This document shows positions 13,796 through 25,574 of a DNA stretch of 32,500 nt, piece after piece. Position numbers and translations under genes: made by a program. The stretch spans positions 1 to 32,500 of the forward strand of contig JABUQX010142124.1 of assembly GCA_015478945.1 (NCBI GenBank), given 5' to 3'. The first letter of the stretch is position 1; each line of letters begins with the position of its first letter. This DNA is from Trachelipus rathkii. Lineage: Eukaryota > Arthropoda > Malacostraca > Isopoda > Trachelipodidae. The notes under the pieces are model-generated. The model saw only the letters and a program-made list of their open reading frames with translations, did not search any database and was not told the DNA's origin.

Positions 13796-15570
13796 AAACA
13801 CTTAACCTTAGCTAAGTAATTAAACAAAAAATAATAAATAATAAGTTAAAATTCAAGAAGAAAATCAATCAAGTTTAAAGTCATGCGCTATGAAAACCAT
13901 TTTATCACATTAGAAGTTGATTTAAAAGCGCTGATTCTAGGTAGATTGCAATCATACAAAAAAAAAAAAAAAATTTATGGAGACAAATTGAAGCAAAAAT
14001 AATATTAATGAAAACCTCCCAAATTTCATATAATTAAAGAAAATATGGAAAAATTGACGCTATTTTGCTAACATCTACTAAAAATGTGAACATTAAACCT
14101 CCGCATATTAGATCCATGTAGTTGTGTGGCTTGTGCTGATGCCTGAATCCCTTCTGAAAGGTTCATTGGAAAGGGTCTGCCCTAATTGGCTTTATCAAAT
14201 TACCAGAATGGTTTCTGTGACCTCATCGTATCACTTCCACAAGCCATCACAGAAGCCAGATGATAACCTCTTTGAACATGTGGTATGAGTTCTGTTGCTA
14301 CCTTAGATGACCTAGTATACACTTACATCATTTACTTGTTTTTAAACATTCTTCCCTGTACCAGAGAATTTTCAGTAGTCATGCGCGTACTCCATAGCAT
14401 GCATTTAGACTTCTCTCTCTATACCTTTCTTGATGCCATTTGTTGAGCAAATGTCGGATGCGTCTTTCTTAAAGCCCCCTTAACCTTATGTCCCTCTCTG
14501 ACAATGCACAACTTAAATTCTTGATATCTGCATTCAAGGGAAAGATGCTTTGTTTATGAAGAGTTTTGTCTTTACAGCTTTGACCGCATGCCAGTGTCAG
14601 TGGAACATAGCCTACCAGATTTATAGCGACCTTTCATCACCAGCATCCTCGAATAACTTTATGGCATTATACACAAACTTAAAGCTAATACCTAAACATT
14701 TGCAGAGCTAGCAAAATGGTCTTATTTACTATGCCCACACTTACCGTATGTAACACTATAAGAGCAACATGGTTTTTGTTTATCATTCTACTCCCAGTTA
14801 CTTAATAAAGTAACAGTCAGACAGAAACAATGTAAGCTTAAAGTGTGAAGGTTACCATTAATACCATAAATTAACCTTGGATATATACTAATTATTTACT
14901 GAGCTATAGCAACCGATGTCCAATTTTGTAACAGCGATGAGACAATGAATCATAATGGCATTGAGAATTAGAAGAAACTACAATTTTAATGGAATCAGAA
15001 TGTGATTAATCAGATTCAATCCTAATCTACCTAATCTGTTTTACTTTCCCCTTGTGTCCCTCCATTTGATTCTAAGAACTACTCATGTATACACACCAAA
15101 TTACTTGAAAATTGTGATTGGTAGGTATAAAATAAACAATATAGTATAGGTAAATTAAAGTCACAACATAAGAACCTTATAAAGTAAATATGAAGTGATT
15201 GATAATGTAACAGCATAATATGCCTTTCTCTGCAATATAAGAGTCAAAATTATTTCAAAATAACATACAATTCATAATTTTATAATTCATTATTTAACAT
15301 ACATGATATCAATGTATTATTACACCCCACAAATGATTGAAAAACAAAGTCTGTATGAAATTATATATTTATATAATAAATCAATTATCGATAATATTTA
15401 CCATTTCATTTCATAATTTTATTTATCTTTTTATTATTATTTAATGGCCTTATCTGGAATATTCAAGTAAATTCCACTTTAATAAAATCATTACTTCAAA
15501 TATTTTACAGCATATAACCAACACTAACATTAAGTAATTAAGTCATCACTGGTTCAGAACGAAATAAAAT
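13796..15570. other. Low-repeat region without a recognised gene
   Basis: About 1.8 kb of moderately AT-rich sequence with few simple repeats (one A15 run near 13958-13972). No long open frame, retroelement motif or RNA gene was seen on either strand. Its base composition at 14100-14700 is more balanced than in the flanks. It could be an intron between the two candidate minus-strand exons. TTATCGATAA-type sequence occurs at 15386-15397. Confidence 0.5.
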
Positions 15571-15606
15571 ATTTTTATGGATATTTTAAATAAATTTTAT
15601 GCTCAC

Positions 15607-15669
15607 CGCCAAAAGCTTCATGATGGAGGCCAGATCGAAGTTGAGACAGAGGTTCTGTATGGTTGCCAT
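15607..15669 (-). CDS. Possible first coding exon, unassigned
   Basis: Minus strand: ATG at 15669 in a good context (AAAATGGC), then 21 codons rich in C-ending synonymous choices (AAC, CTC, TTC, GCC, ATC). They read [17 protein letters not shown] and end at a consensus-like donor GCG/GTGAGC at 15607. The codon use contrasts sharply with the AT-rich surroundings. An (AT)n tract begins about 45 bp upstream of the ATG, so a normal promoter would have to lie in or beyond it. I do not recognise the protein; a 63-nt open stretch can also arise by chance. Confidence 0.3.
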
Positions 15670-15711
15670 TTTGAATTTTTTTTTTTCTCACTATATTACT
15701 TCAAAATATCT

Positions 15712-15713
<2 letters not shown>

Positions 15714-15802
<89 letters not shown>

Positions 15803-15825
15803 ATATATATATATATATATATATA

Positions 15826-15860
<35 letters not shown>

Positions 15861-15862
15861 CC

Positions 15863-15917
<55 letters not shown>

Positions 15918-15925
15918 TTATATAT
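15714..15925. repeat. (AT)n microsatellite, interrupted
   Basis: AT runs at about 15716-15794 and 15801-15912, broken by AAAT, CC and similar words. Confidence 0.93.
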
Positions 15926-15967
15926 TATCATAATAAGTGGAGATTTTTTTATATATATTAAAGTTTG

Positions 15968-16260
<293 letters not shown>

Positions 16261-16762
16261 AATTGAATTTTTATTATAAAAGATGTACATTTTTTTTATT
16301 TTGACATTTGTTTGTAGGCAATTTAAATTGTTTATTTTTAATTTTTCCTTATATTAAAAGAAAAGAAAACCTTTTTCCAGCGATATTTTAACATTTTCTA
16401 TGGTATTTTTTCTTCCTGAGTCCGAATACGCTAATATTTTTCTTGAGAAACCAGTAGTTCATCCCCTACCGCCCAAATAAACATTTGGCTTAAATGATGC
16501 AGAGATATTGTCTTGCAATAAGACAAAAAAGTACGATGATTTAGTCTAATAATAAGAAATTTAATAAACATACTTGTATCAGTTGTATGTAGTTTTTTTT
16601 AATTTCTATTTATAAAAGAAGTCAGGAGAGCGAGCGAAATCATTTTCGCTCCAGTCTTGCACCTATAGTAATGTAAAAATCATACGTCTGGCGGCAATAC
16701 AGAAAGAGGTAAAATATACTAGTTTGTGGCGATTAACGAAATCGCCTTGTAAAGTTGTCATA

Positions 16763-16763
<1 letters not shown>
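16261..16763. other. AT-rich sequence, no gene seen
   Basis: No recognised motif. A small perfect hairpin GAGCGAAA/TTTCGCTC lies near 16632-16651. Confidence 0.5.

Positions 16764-16844
<81 letters not shown>
16764..16844. repeat. (ATT)n microsatellite
   Basis: About 81 bp of TTA/ATT trinucleotide, similar to the tails of RTE copies but with no recognisable element next to it. Confidence 0.95.
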
Positions 16845-16847
<3 letters not shown>

Positions 16848-17369
16848 ATTCTTGGGAAATTTAATCCGAATTTATTATTTTAGAGGGATAATACATTTTA
16901 TTCCCTTCTATAGACATTATTATTTTTATAATTTATAAGAAAAAGACTTCTTTTCGCATTTTTTTAAACTCCACATCGAATTTAAAAATATGCGGTTTAA
17001 ACTTATTATTAATTTATTGACTGTTGTTAGTTAGGCTAGTGTTAGCCTAGCCATACCGTGGCATAGCTTAACTCGTAGATGAAACCTGACAATATTTTTA
17101 AAATAACAGGAAACAAATGTTTTATTAGAATTTTTCCAAGAATGCAATATAATAAAACAGGAAAGTTATATGAGTTATGTCAAATATATTGTTAAGCGTA
17201 AAAAAAAAAAATAAATACTATTGATAGTGCAAAAAATCTCAGATCACCATTCTTCAGCTTAATACATTGATTTGGGTCAAAAAAAATTGTTAATAATCAT
17301 AGTAATATGAGTAGAAGACTATTTAGAGAATTTTATATATTTACTCATTAAAATAAATGAGCTTTCTAG
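16845..17369. other. AT-rich sequence, no gene seen
   Basis: No open frame or recognised repeat. An A12 run lies near 17200. Confidence 0.5.
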
Positions 17370-17614
17370 TTTTGTTTTTAACTAGCAGGCTACCCCCAAG
17401 GGTATACCGCACTGATGGCAGGAGTCAGGGTCTCTCGGCCTTCCGAGGGAACGACAGGGTAGGACTATCTCCCCCTTCGGGAGGGTCTCGGAACCCCGGC
17501 TCTTTGGTATTTGGGTGTCATGAGGGTTCCTCCGCCCCTCCCAGGGGGTATGGAAAACGTCCCCCTATGTGTTCCCCGTCGGCTCGCCCTACATTGCCGT
17601 GTTATACCTTTACA

Positions 17615-17654
<40 letters not shown>

Positions 17655-17921
17655 CTAATAATATATATATATATATACTCTCATATATATATACTATGTC
17701 CCCGCCGGCTCGAGCTCCTCCCAAAAATAAATATATTTTTTTTAAAGATTTTTAAAAAAATTTTACAAGGATTCAAAAATGTATTCCTTTTCCCTGTAGC
17801 TATTGTAGTTTTTTTGAGATATTATTATTATTATTTTTATTTTTTTACAGTTTCCTCAGTAAAATTTTTTTACCAGGATTCAAACAATGTATTCCTTTTT
17901 CCCTGTAGCTATTGAAGTTTT

Positions 17922-17925
<4 letters not shown>
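17370..17925 (+). repeat. GC-rich interspersed repeat family, copy 1 (most complete)
   Basis: The copy begins with a GC-rich block of about 230 bp (17385-17612). It contains GATGGCAGGAGTCAGGGTC, a CCTTCGGGAGGG hairpin-like core and CGTCCCCCTATGTGTTCCCC. A TTTACAAATAATATATA segment follows, then two tandem copies, about 108 bp apart, of a motif GTATTCCTTTTCCCTGTAGC (17781 and 17889). The same order recurs on the minus strand at 31890-31455, and the GC block alone at 31160-30940. No protein family fits. The class (SINE, Helitron-like or other non-autonomous element) is unresolved. Confidence 0.75.

Positions 17926-18009
<84 letters not shown>
17926..18009. repeat. (AT)n microsatellite
   Basis: About 84 bp of AT following the second tandem motif of the GC-rich repeat family. 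Confidence 0.95.
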
Positions 18010-18013
<4 letters not shown>

Positions 18014-18112
18014 TTGACATAGGTGAAGTTCAAAATACATTAAACGGGAATTTATATTCTCTTGTTTAAATTTCCCTTCAAAATTTTCTCTGGAGTAAGA
18101 TCAAGGGGAATA

Positions 18113-18114
<2 letters not shown>

Positions 18115-18199
<85 letters not shown>

Positions 18200-18222
18200 T
18201 CTCTATATCTCTCTCTCTATAC

Positions 18223-18257
<35 letters not shown>

Positions 18258-18281
18258 CAGTATATATATATATATATATAT

Positions 18282-18376
<95 letters not shown>

Positions 18377-18387
18377 TACATGTGATA

Positions 18388-18432
<45 letters not shown>
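18115..18432. repeat. (AT)n microsatellite cluster
   Basis: AT runs broken by CTCTCT-type words near 18200-18225 and by CACCAG at 18255. The cluster borders the 5' side of the broken hAT transposase and may have replaced its upstream part. Confidence 0.93.
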
Positions 18433-18434
<2 letters not shown>

Positions 18435-20464
18435 CAGAAGTTGGAGATTTCTTTAGAAATATATCACTAATTTCAACCTTTTTTTCACAATCTCCTCAGG
18501 GATGCTCTGTATTAGATGAAATTATTGGGAAACAATTTCCAAAAACTGTTAAAACAAGATGGAATTTTAACATCCGAACTGTAAACATGGTTTTTGAACA
18601 TAGAGCCATTGTTAGAGTGCTTTGAAAATATTCGAAATGAAAGCAAACAACGAGGAACACAGAGATCAAGCAGGAGATTTTCAAAGAATATTGACTGATC
18701 CTACTTTTGTATTTTGGCTCACTCTTTATCGCCATATAATGCCACATGTAGATAGTTTCTTTAATAATAAAATTCAATCAAGAAATGCAAACATAATTCT
18801 TATGAAACAAGCTGTGAGTGAAATACAATTAGAATTAGGAAAGATTAAAAACAGTATGACCATCATAATGAAAGTAATTGAAGGAACGTATGATGTTTGT
18901 GAGGTGAAGAGATCATTAAATGCTTCCAATTACTACGAATTTAAAAAAGCTGCTGAGCATGAAGTGTGTGACATAATAATATCTTGGTCTAAGGAGAGGT
19001 TTTTGTTTAGTGATCATCTAGTATCAGCTCCACTTTTCGAGCGTGAACACTTTAAATTTTATAGAACCTCATTTCCCACAGTTGCATTTAAAAGACTGTA
19101 ACTGTTTATCCATTTTTTAACATCTTGAGACACAAATCTGAACTTGAAGTTATATATTCCTAGAGAAGATTTTTAACTTCGGAAAGGAGCTCTTGATTCT
19201 TTTAATAAGGATAGGGTTCAATTTTTGGCTCGGGCTGAGCCCCATTTTCACTCCCCCTAAAAATGGACATAATATTCGGAATTTTCAGCCGATTTTGACC
19301 CTATAAACACCAAACTGTAGCATTTTTTGCCCTCTAAAACGCTGTTTCGGGTGGTTTTCTGTGACTGTAGTCATTCTTTCAGAATTTTCAATTTTTCAAA
19401 ATCCATGTTTTGACATTTTTCGTATCAACTTCCAGAATTTTTAGAATGACCTCAAACTTAAAATATGCATAGATGGGTCCATTACCTACAATAATTACAT
19501 AGAACATTTTCGATTTTTTAGTTTTGTGCTCAGCGTTGTCCAATTTCCAAACCCATTTTTTGGTTGAAAAGTGAAAATTGATATATATTTTTTTCTACTC
19601 TCTCATCAGTCAACATCAAATCTTTCAGGGCTTGTACAATCCCGAGCAAGATGCATCTTTTACGTAGATAATTTTTGTATACTCAAAGAAAATTTAAAAA
19701 AAAAAATTTCAGTTTTTTTTTAAATTTGTTTCAAGAACAAATCAAACCTATTGCATATACAAAGAAATTATCTAGAAGTAAAGAGTATTGCATCTCTTCC
19801 GACCATATGCCCTGAAAATTTGATTTTGATCAGATGATAGAAAAAAATAATATATAAATTTTCACTTTTTCAATCAAGCAAATGAGGTTTGGAAATTGGA
19901 CAGCTGACAAGCTCAAAATCGAAAGGTTAATGTAGCTTGTGTGCATATTTCAAGTTTGAAGTCATTTCGAAAAATTCTGGTAGTTGATGCTAAAATGATC
20001 AGTTTTGAAAAATTAAAATTCTGAAAGGCTGACTACCCAGTCTGAAGTACCCGAAACAAAGTTACAGAGGGGCGAAACTACAGTTTGGTGTTTATAAGTC
20101 AAGTAACTGAAAATTCCAGTATGTCTTATGGAAGTGAAAATGGGGCTGGTGAGCCAAAATTGGATCTATCAGAAATCGGACCTTTTGGAAAATGGAATGG
20201 ATAAGATTTTGATGAAATTTTAAAGTTTAACTTAAAATTTTAATATCTAATCCAATGGCATCTGTTGAAGCTGAAAGATGCTTTTGTAGATTAAAAAGAA
20301 TTAAAATCGTTATTCGGAATACAATGGGGCAAGATAGACTGAATGCCCTCGTTGCCCTTGCAACTGAAAGAGATATTGTCCACAATTCGTCTTTGGACAA
20401 TCTGGTGATTGAGTTATTTGCAAGTCAAAAAACGAGAAGAATGGACTTCAGCTACAAATTATAA
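18433..20464 (+). pseudogene. hAT transposase, broken and interrupted
   Basis: Three blocks match the hAT transposase family of the ZMYM1-like/DUF4371 type. First, 18433-18624: [18 protein letters not shown], then LDEIIGKQFPKTVKTRWNF and VNMVFEHRA. Second, after two frameshifts, 18640-19100: ILTDPTFVFWLTLYRHIMPH, then FFNNKIQSRNANIILMKQA. Third, 20246-20464: the C-terminal dimerisation block NPMASVEAERCFCRLKRIK, then RNTMGQDRLNALVALATE. hAT transposases cut and paste DNA through a D-D-E site and dimerise by this C-terminus. The N-terminal BED finger and the stretch between blocks two and three are missing. A 1-kb palindrome (19185-20190) occupies the gap. No function is expected. Confidence 0.85.
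19185..20190. mobile_element. 1-kb imperfect palindrome inside the hAT transposase
   Basis: The left arm (about 19185-19700) and right arm (about 19720-20190) are inverted copies with many differences. Exact shared stretches include TATAAACACCAAACTGTAG (19302-19320 and 20077-20095 inverted) and GTCCAATTTCCAAACC inverted at 19887-19902. The outer ends share ATTTTGGCTC and AGCCCCATTTTCAC. The centre near 19705 is a run of A and T. It lies exactly where the transposase is missing sequence. A long-inverted-repeat element or an old head-to-head duplication are both possible. No target duplication was found. Confidence 0.75.
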
Positions 20465-20567
20465 AAATTTTCAATTTTAATTATAAATAATTTGTTATTT
20501 TTAAATTTTATTTTAAATCATTCGCAACAGGTGACTTTTTTTTTTTACCATACGAAGTAGAATAATG

Positions 20568-20779
<212 letters not shown>

Positions 20780-20785
<6 letters not shown>

Positions 20786-20786
20786 T

Positions 20787-20829
<43 letters not shown>

Positions 20830-20899
20830 TGTATATATAATAATAACATATATATATATGTATATATATATATAATAATAATATATACCGTATATATAT
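20780..20899. repeat. Degenerate AT-rich simple repeat
   Basis: AT, ATAA and ATGT units mixed, ending at the CAGAGCTAGGCAG transposon-like end. Confidence 0.85.
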
Positions 20900-21330
20900 C
20901 AGAGCTAGGCAGTATTTAAATACTTTAATTATCTAAAATTGTATTTAGTAATACATTTCTGTTAATGTATTTAAATACAGTATTTAACTACTTTTCAAAG
21001 TATTTAGATATTATGTTTAAAATCTAAATAGAAAGGTTGTAAATATATTTAAAAGCTCAAGATAAAAAATTCGTGAAACACGTTCATTCTTGTTTCGACA
21101 AATATGATTGCAGCTATGTTGAAATTTTTTTTTATGAATTACAAAATCTGTTGCATCACCGATATTGGCGCAGAAGGTTGTTGGCATAGTGGAGTAATAT
21201 CTTTAATCTATGTGTTGAGCTACTTTTTATTTATTTTTTGTTCTTGGCTTTTCATTCAGTGATGGAAATTTTATTAATCCATTAATATTTAAAATATTTT
21301 AAAATAATAAATGACTAGTTATAAATAAAT
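20900..21330. mobile_element. Possible hAT-like element end (CAGAGCTAGGCAGTATTT)
   Basis: The start CAGAGCTAGGCAGTATTT is followed by repeated GTATTTAAATAC, TACTTT and GTATTTAG words over about 110 bp, a pattern seen at ends of many hAT elements. No partner end or transposase frame was found within the segment, so the right limit is arbitrary. Confidence 0.4.
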
Positions 21331-21416
21331 GTACTTATATATTGTGCATTGAATTATCAACAGCAGAGCGATACTTTAGTAATAATAATCATACTAAATG
21401 TGTGTATAATTTTCCA

Positions 21417-21550
21417 TTGGGAGTCGAGATCAGTTTTAAAATATCGACTCTTGGAAGTCAGGAGTCTGATTTGTTTTTAATATCCAACTCTGGGAGTCCT
21501 GAGTCGAGTCGGTTGTTTAATATCAACTCTTAAGGAGTCTAGTCGAGGTC
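21417..21550. repeat. GAGTCG-rich block related to 16106-16260
   Basis: Holds about five GAGTCG or GGAGTC words and several CGACTC/AACTCT words in both orientations, matching the subterminal style of the element end at 16106. It may be a degraded second end of that family. Confidence 0.45.
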
Positions 21551-21578
21551 AGAGTTTTTTTTTTTTTATTCTCACAAT

Positions 21579-21841
<263 letters not shown>

Positions 21842-21916
21842 TGGCTTTAAGGAAGAAATGAATCTGCTTCTGTATAAACATTCAGAAAGTTTAATAGAAA
21901 GAATATGTATTCATAT

Positions 21917-21976
21917 ATACATATATATATGTATATATATATATATATATTCTACATAATATATATATATATATAC

Positions 21977-22004
<28 letters not shown>
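21917..22004. repeat. (AT)n with short interruptions
   Basis: AT runs broken by GT, TCTAC and ACT words. Confidence 0.85.
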
Positions 22005-22007
<3 letters not shown>

Positions 22008-22019
22008 CTAGATAGGCGT

Positions 22020-22330
22020 GGTGTAAATAATAATAATGTTAATATTATTAATTGTGATGGTAATGGTAGTGATGATAATGATAATGATAATGTTAATGAT
22101 AATAATAATATTAATAATATGGTGATGATAGTGTTAGCGGTTGGGGGTACATGAAGATAATGTTGATAATGGCGGAAAGCACCAACTGATGATAATGATT
22201 GTATGGCAGTACAGTAATGATAGTAATAATGATAATATTATGCTAGTGATATGAGAATGATAATAGTGATTATAATGATGATAGTTGATAATAATATAAT
22301 TGATGTAATAGTGTTAGAATTAATGTGTAT
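22020..22330. repeat. Degenerate (GAT/AAT)n trinucleotide region
   Basis: About 300 bp dominated by TAATAA, GATGAT, GATAAT and AATGAT words with point changes, an old trinucleotide tract. It resembles the (GAT)n tail after RTE copy C but no element end adjoins it. No gene seen. Confidence 0.7.
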
Positions 22331-22393
22331 TAATACTATATATATGTATATATTTTTAATTTTTTAATGTATTTCATATTTATTTATATAAAA

Positions 22394-22584
22394 GCACCCG
22401 ATAGCTCAGTGTTAGAGCGCCCAACAAAGCGAGGGACCCAGGTTCATAACTGGTCGGGTGGGGAGAATGTGGCTATTCTCTCCTTGGGCTTGACTCCGTC
22501 CTGCTCGGACGTTAAATGAGTATACCTCCTCCTTGATTAGGGGCTCTGCCCGTGAGTGACAGTGTTTATCTCTGTAAAAAAAAA
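22394..22584 (+). mobile_element. tRNA-derived SINE
   Basis: The first 66 bases form a tRNA-like head. CACCCGA (22395-22401) pairs perfectly with TCGGGTG (22454-22460). TAGCTCAGTGTTAGAGC is a good A box (22402-22418), and GGTTCATAACT (22441-22451) is a B box of the RNA polymerase III internal promoter. An unrelated body of about 115 bp follows, ending in a short poly(A) at 22576-22584. SINEs of this kind are transcribed by polymerase III and copied by a partner retrotransposon. The degraded T arm and the unrelated tail argue against a working tRNA gene. The flanks are AT-rich, so a target duplication cannot be judged. Confidence 0.75.
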
Positions 22585-22608
22585 TAATATATATATATAT
22601 ATATATAC

Positions 22609-22661
<53 letters not shown>
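22585..22661. repeat. (AT)n microsatellite
   Basis: AT tract between the SINE tail and RTE copy C, with a short CCATAC break near 22609. Confidence 0.93.
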
Positions 22662-22663
<2 letters not shown>

Positions 22664-22680
22664 GATGCCACCATTCACGG

Positions 22681-23795
22681 GCGTAAGGATAAATGGTGTC
22701 GAAAGTGATTGGTTTAATAATAATATGGAGTGAGGCAGGATGTGTTATGTCTCTTGGTTATTCAATTTGTTAATGGATGGGGTGGCAGGAAATGGTTTAG
22801 AAAGATGGAGAATGGAGGTGAGTGGAGGGTGCCTTAGAGGATTGCTAGAGAAATTTGACAGGGTGTGTAAAAGGAGGGGTTTGGAAGTAAACATAGAATA
22901 GAGTAAGGTTATAGTTGTGAGTGAGGACTGTCCCTCAGTGTGAGATTATGTTAGATGGTGAGCTTGGCTGGAACAAGTGTCGAAGTTTAAATATTTAGGA
23001 TATGTTGGATGAAAAAGGGAACAGATGATGCAGAGTGTAGTAGGAAGGTTGTGGTTGGAAGGTGACTGGTGCAATTAAATCGTTGGTGGATGTAAAGGGA
23101 CTAAGTCTTGACTGTGCTAAGGGTCTTACATGAGGTATGTTGTTACCTGTGTAAATGTATAGTAGGTGAGGACTATGGTCTGGAATAAGAAGTATAGATC
23201 TAAAGTTCAATGTGTTCAGATGGACAATCTTAGGGGTGTGCTAGGTGTAGAAGAATTGATAAAATGAGAATGAAGTGTTTAGAGTTATGTGGAGTGTGAA
23301 GAAAGGGTGTAAATGAGAGAATAAATGAAAGTACGTTGAGATGGTTTGGTGACTTTGGTCATGTGGAAAGGATGAATGATAGTCGGTTGGTTAAAAGCGC
23401 ATGTATAGTGGTGATGTGTTGAGAATCAACTAGGGGGCTGTGAAGAAAAAGTGAATTGAGTCAGTAAAGGAGTGTCTGGAGGAGAGAAATGTGAGTGTGA
23501 GGCACAGAATAAGGTGCATAATAGCAGTGAATGGCGGGGGTTTTGTGAGGGGTATGGTTGGCAGCAACCCTGGGCCAGGATGAATAATATACACTGATGA
23601 TACCATAGTGAGGGTCCATCTCAGTCCCATGAAGCTCTAGGGTGGATTTTCTGACAATGACAAGTTCTCTCTAATAGGTATATAGGGGGGCAGTAACTTT
23701 CTTTTCAAACGTGTCATATTCTTCTACTATGTATGGTGCGTATCATGGCAGCCTTCCCAAAATACTTGGGAAAAAAAGGATGATGATGATGATGC
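22681..23795 (+). pseudogene. RTE-type retrotransposon, copy C (YADD deleted)
   Basis: It starts within reverse transcriptase at the block that reads NGVKSDWF in copies A and D, then the motif B region near 22725-22775. Next to it the block with the catalytic YADD is missing. The bases GGAGGGTGCC near 22824-22833 pass straight to the block following GESEESL in copy A, about 50 bases lost. The C-terminal block related to RWFGHVERM lies near 23340-23370. Many single-base shifts break the frame. The 3' end leads into a short (GAT)n at 23779-23793 and then (AT)n. It is inactive. Confidence 0.82.
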
Positions 23796-23800
23796 TATAT

Positions 23801-24183
<383 letters not shown>

Positions 24184-24206
24184 ATTAGATGAATAAAAAT
24201 ATATAT

Positions 24207-24396
<190 letters not shown>

Positions 24397-24398
24397 AC

Positions 24399-24476
24399 CT
24401 GAGAACTTTGTTGATATGACTCATATTCTGAATCAAATTCTTCCAGTTTTATTTCAATTTCAGATTTGACATCCAT
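24399..24476 (-). CDS. Possible first coding exon with acidic N-terminus
   Basis: Minus strand: ATG at 24476 in a good context (TAAAATGG) opens 26 codons reading [20 protein letters not shown] and a few more, to CAG at 24399. GTTGAT follows and then (AT)n. Short acidic starts of this style (MDVK.E.E.K.E) are common in arthropod C2H2 zinc-finger genes, where the fingers lie in later exons; no fingers are seen here. The donor is only fair because +3 is T. Without it the frame runs into a Tyr-Ile repeat from the (AT)n. It could be a gene fragment cut by the microsatellite, or chance. Confidence 0.3.
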
Positions 24477-24733
24477 TTTATTATTTATTTCGATGGAAAA
24501 TATATTTTAACAAAAGTAATCTGTAAAAAGTAAAAAAAATAATATAAGAAATAAAAATTTAATAAGAAACTCTCACTTAAATAGTTTAATATTAAAATGT
24601 AATAATAAATGCTTTAGTGGTTAACAAAGCAAAAAATTTTAGGCAAAAAATATTTGTAGGGTGGTGGTGGCCTTACTCAAACATACAGTCATGTTTAACA
24701 AATATTTGGGGTACATCATATCTCAAAATTATA

Positions 24734-24859
<126 letters not shown>

Positions 24860-24873
24860 TGCTAACATATGCC

Positions 24874-25149
24874 TAGGGTTGGGATTAAAAAAACCGTTCG
24901 TTTTTTAAAAAAACACGTTTTTTTAAAAAAAAAAAGACCAAAATTTTTTGTTTTTTGTTTTTTTAAAATTACTTTTTTTCATATATATCAAGTCTTTTTA
25001 GGGTATTTAGCATTAAAATACAGTAAATACAATATATTAAAAGAGGTATGCAATATATAAAGTAGATTTTATTACTTAGTAAAGTTTTATTTGTGCTCTA
25101 GGGCATATAATTATTACATTTTACATAATATAGTTATTATTATTTTTAT

Positions 25150-25150
<1 letters not shown>
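24874..25150. mobile_element. hAT-like end of the TAGGGTTGGG family
   Basis: It opens with the same TAGGGTTGGG as the intact element at 8325 and is followed by poly-A/poly-T blocks with AACCG and AACACG words. The nearest candidate partner end is the inverted TAGGGCTG at 28418, with RTE copy D between them. No matching 8-bp duplication was found. Confidence 0.5.
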
Positions 25151-25567
<417 letters not shown>

Positions 25568-25574
25568 AAATTCT

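Noticed and set aside
18433..20464. Active or domesticated transposase gene
   Set aside because: Two frameshifts, missing catalytic core and an inserted palindrome rule out a working protein.
22395..22460. Functional tRNA gene
   Set aside because: The T arm is degraded, the head is short at 66 nt, and an unrelated body and poly(A) follow, so a SINE is the better reading.
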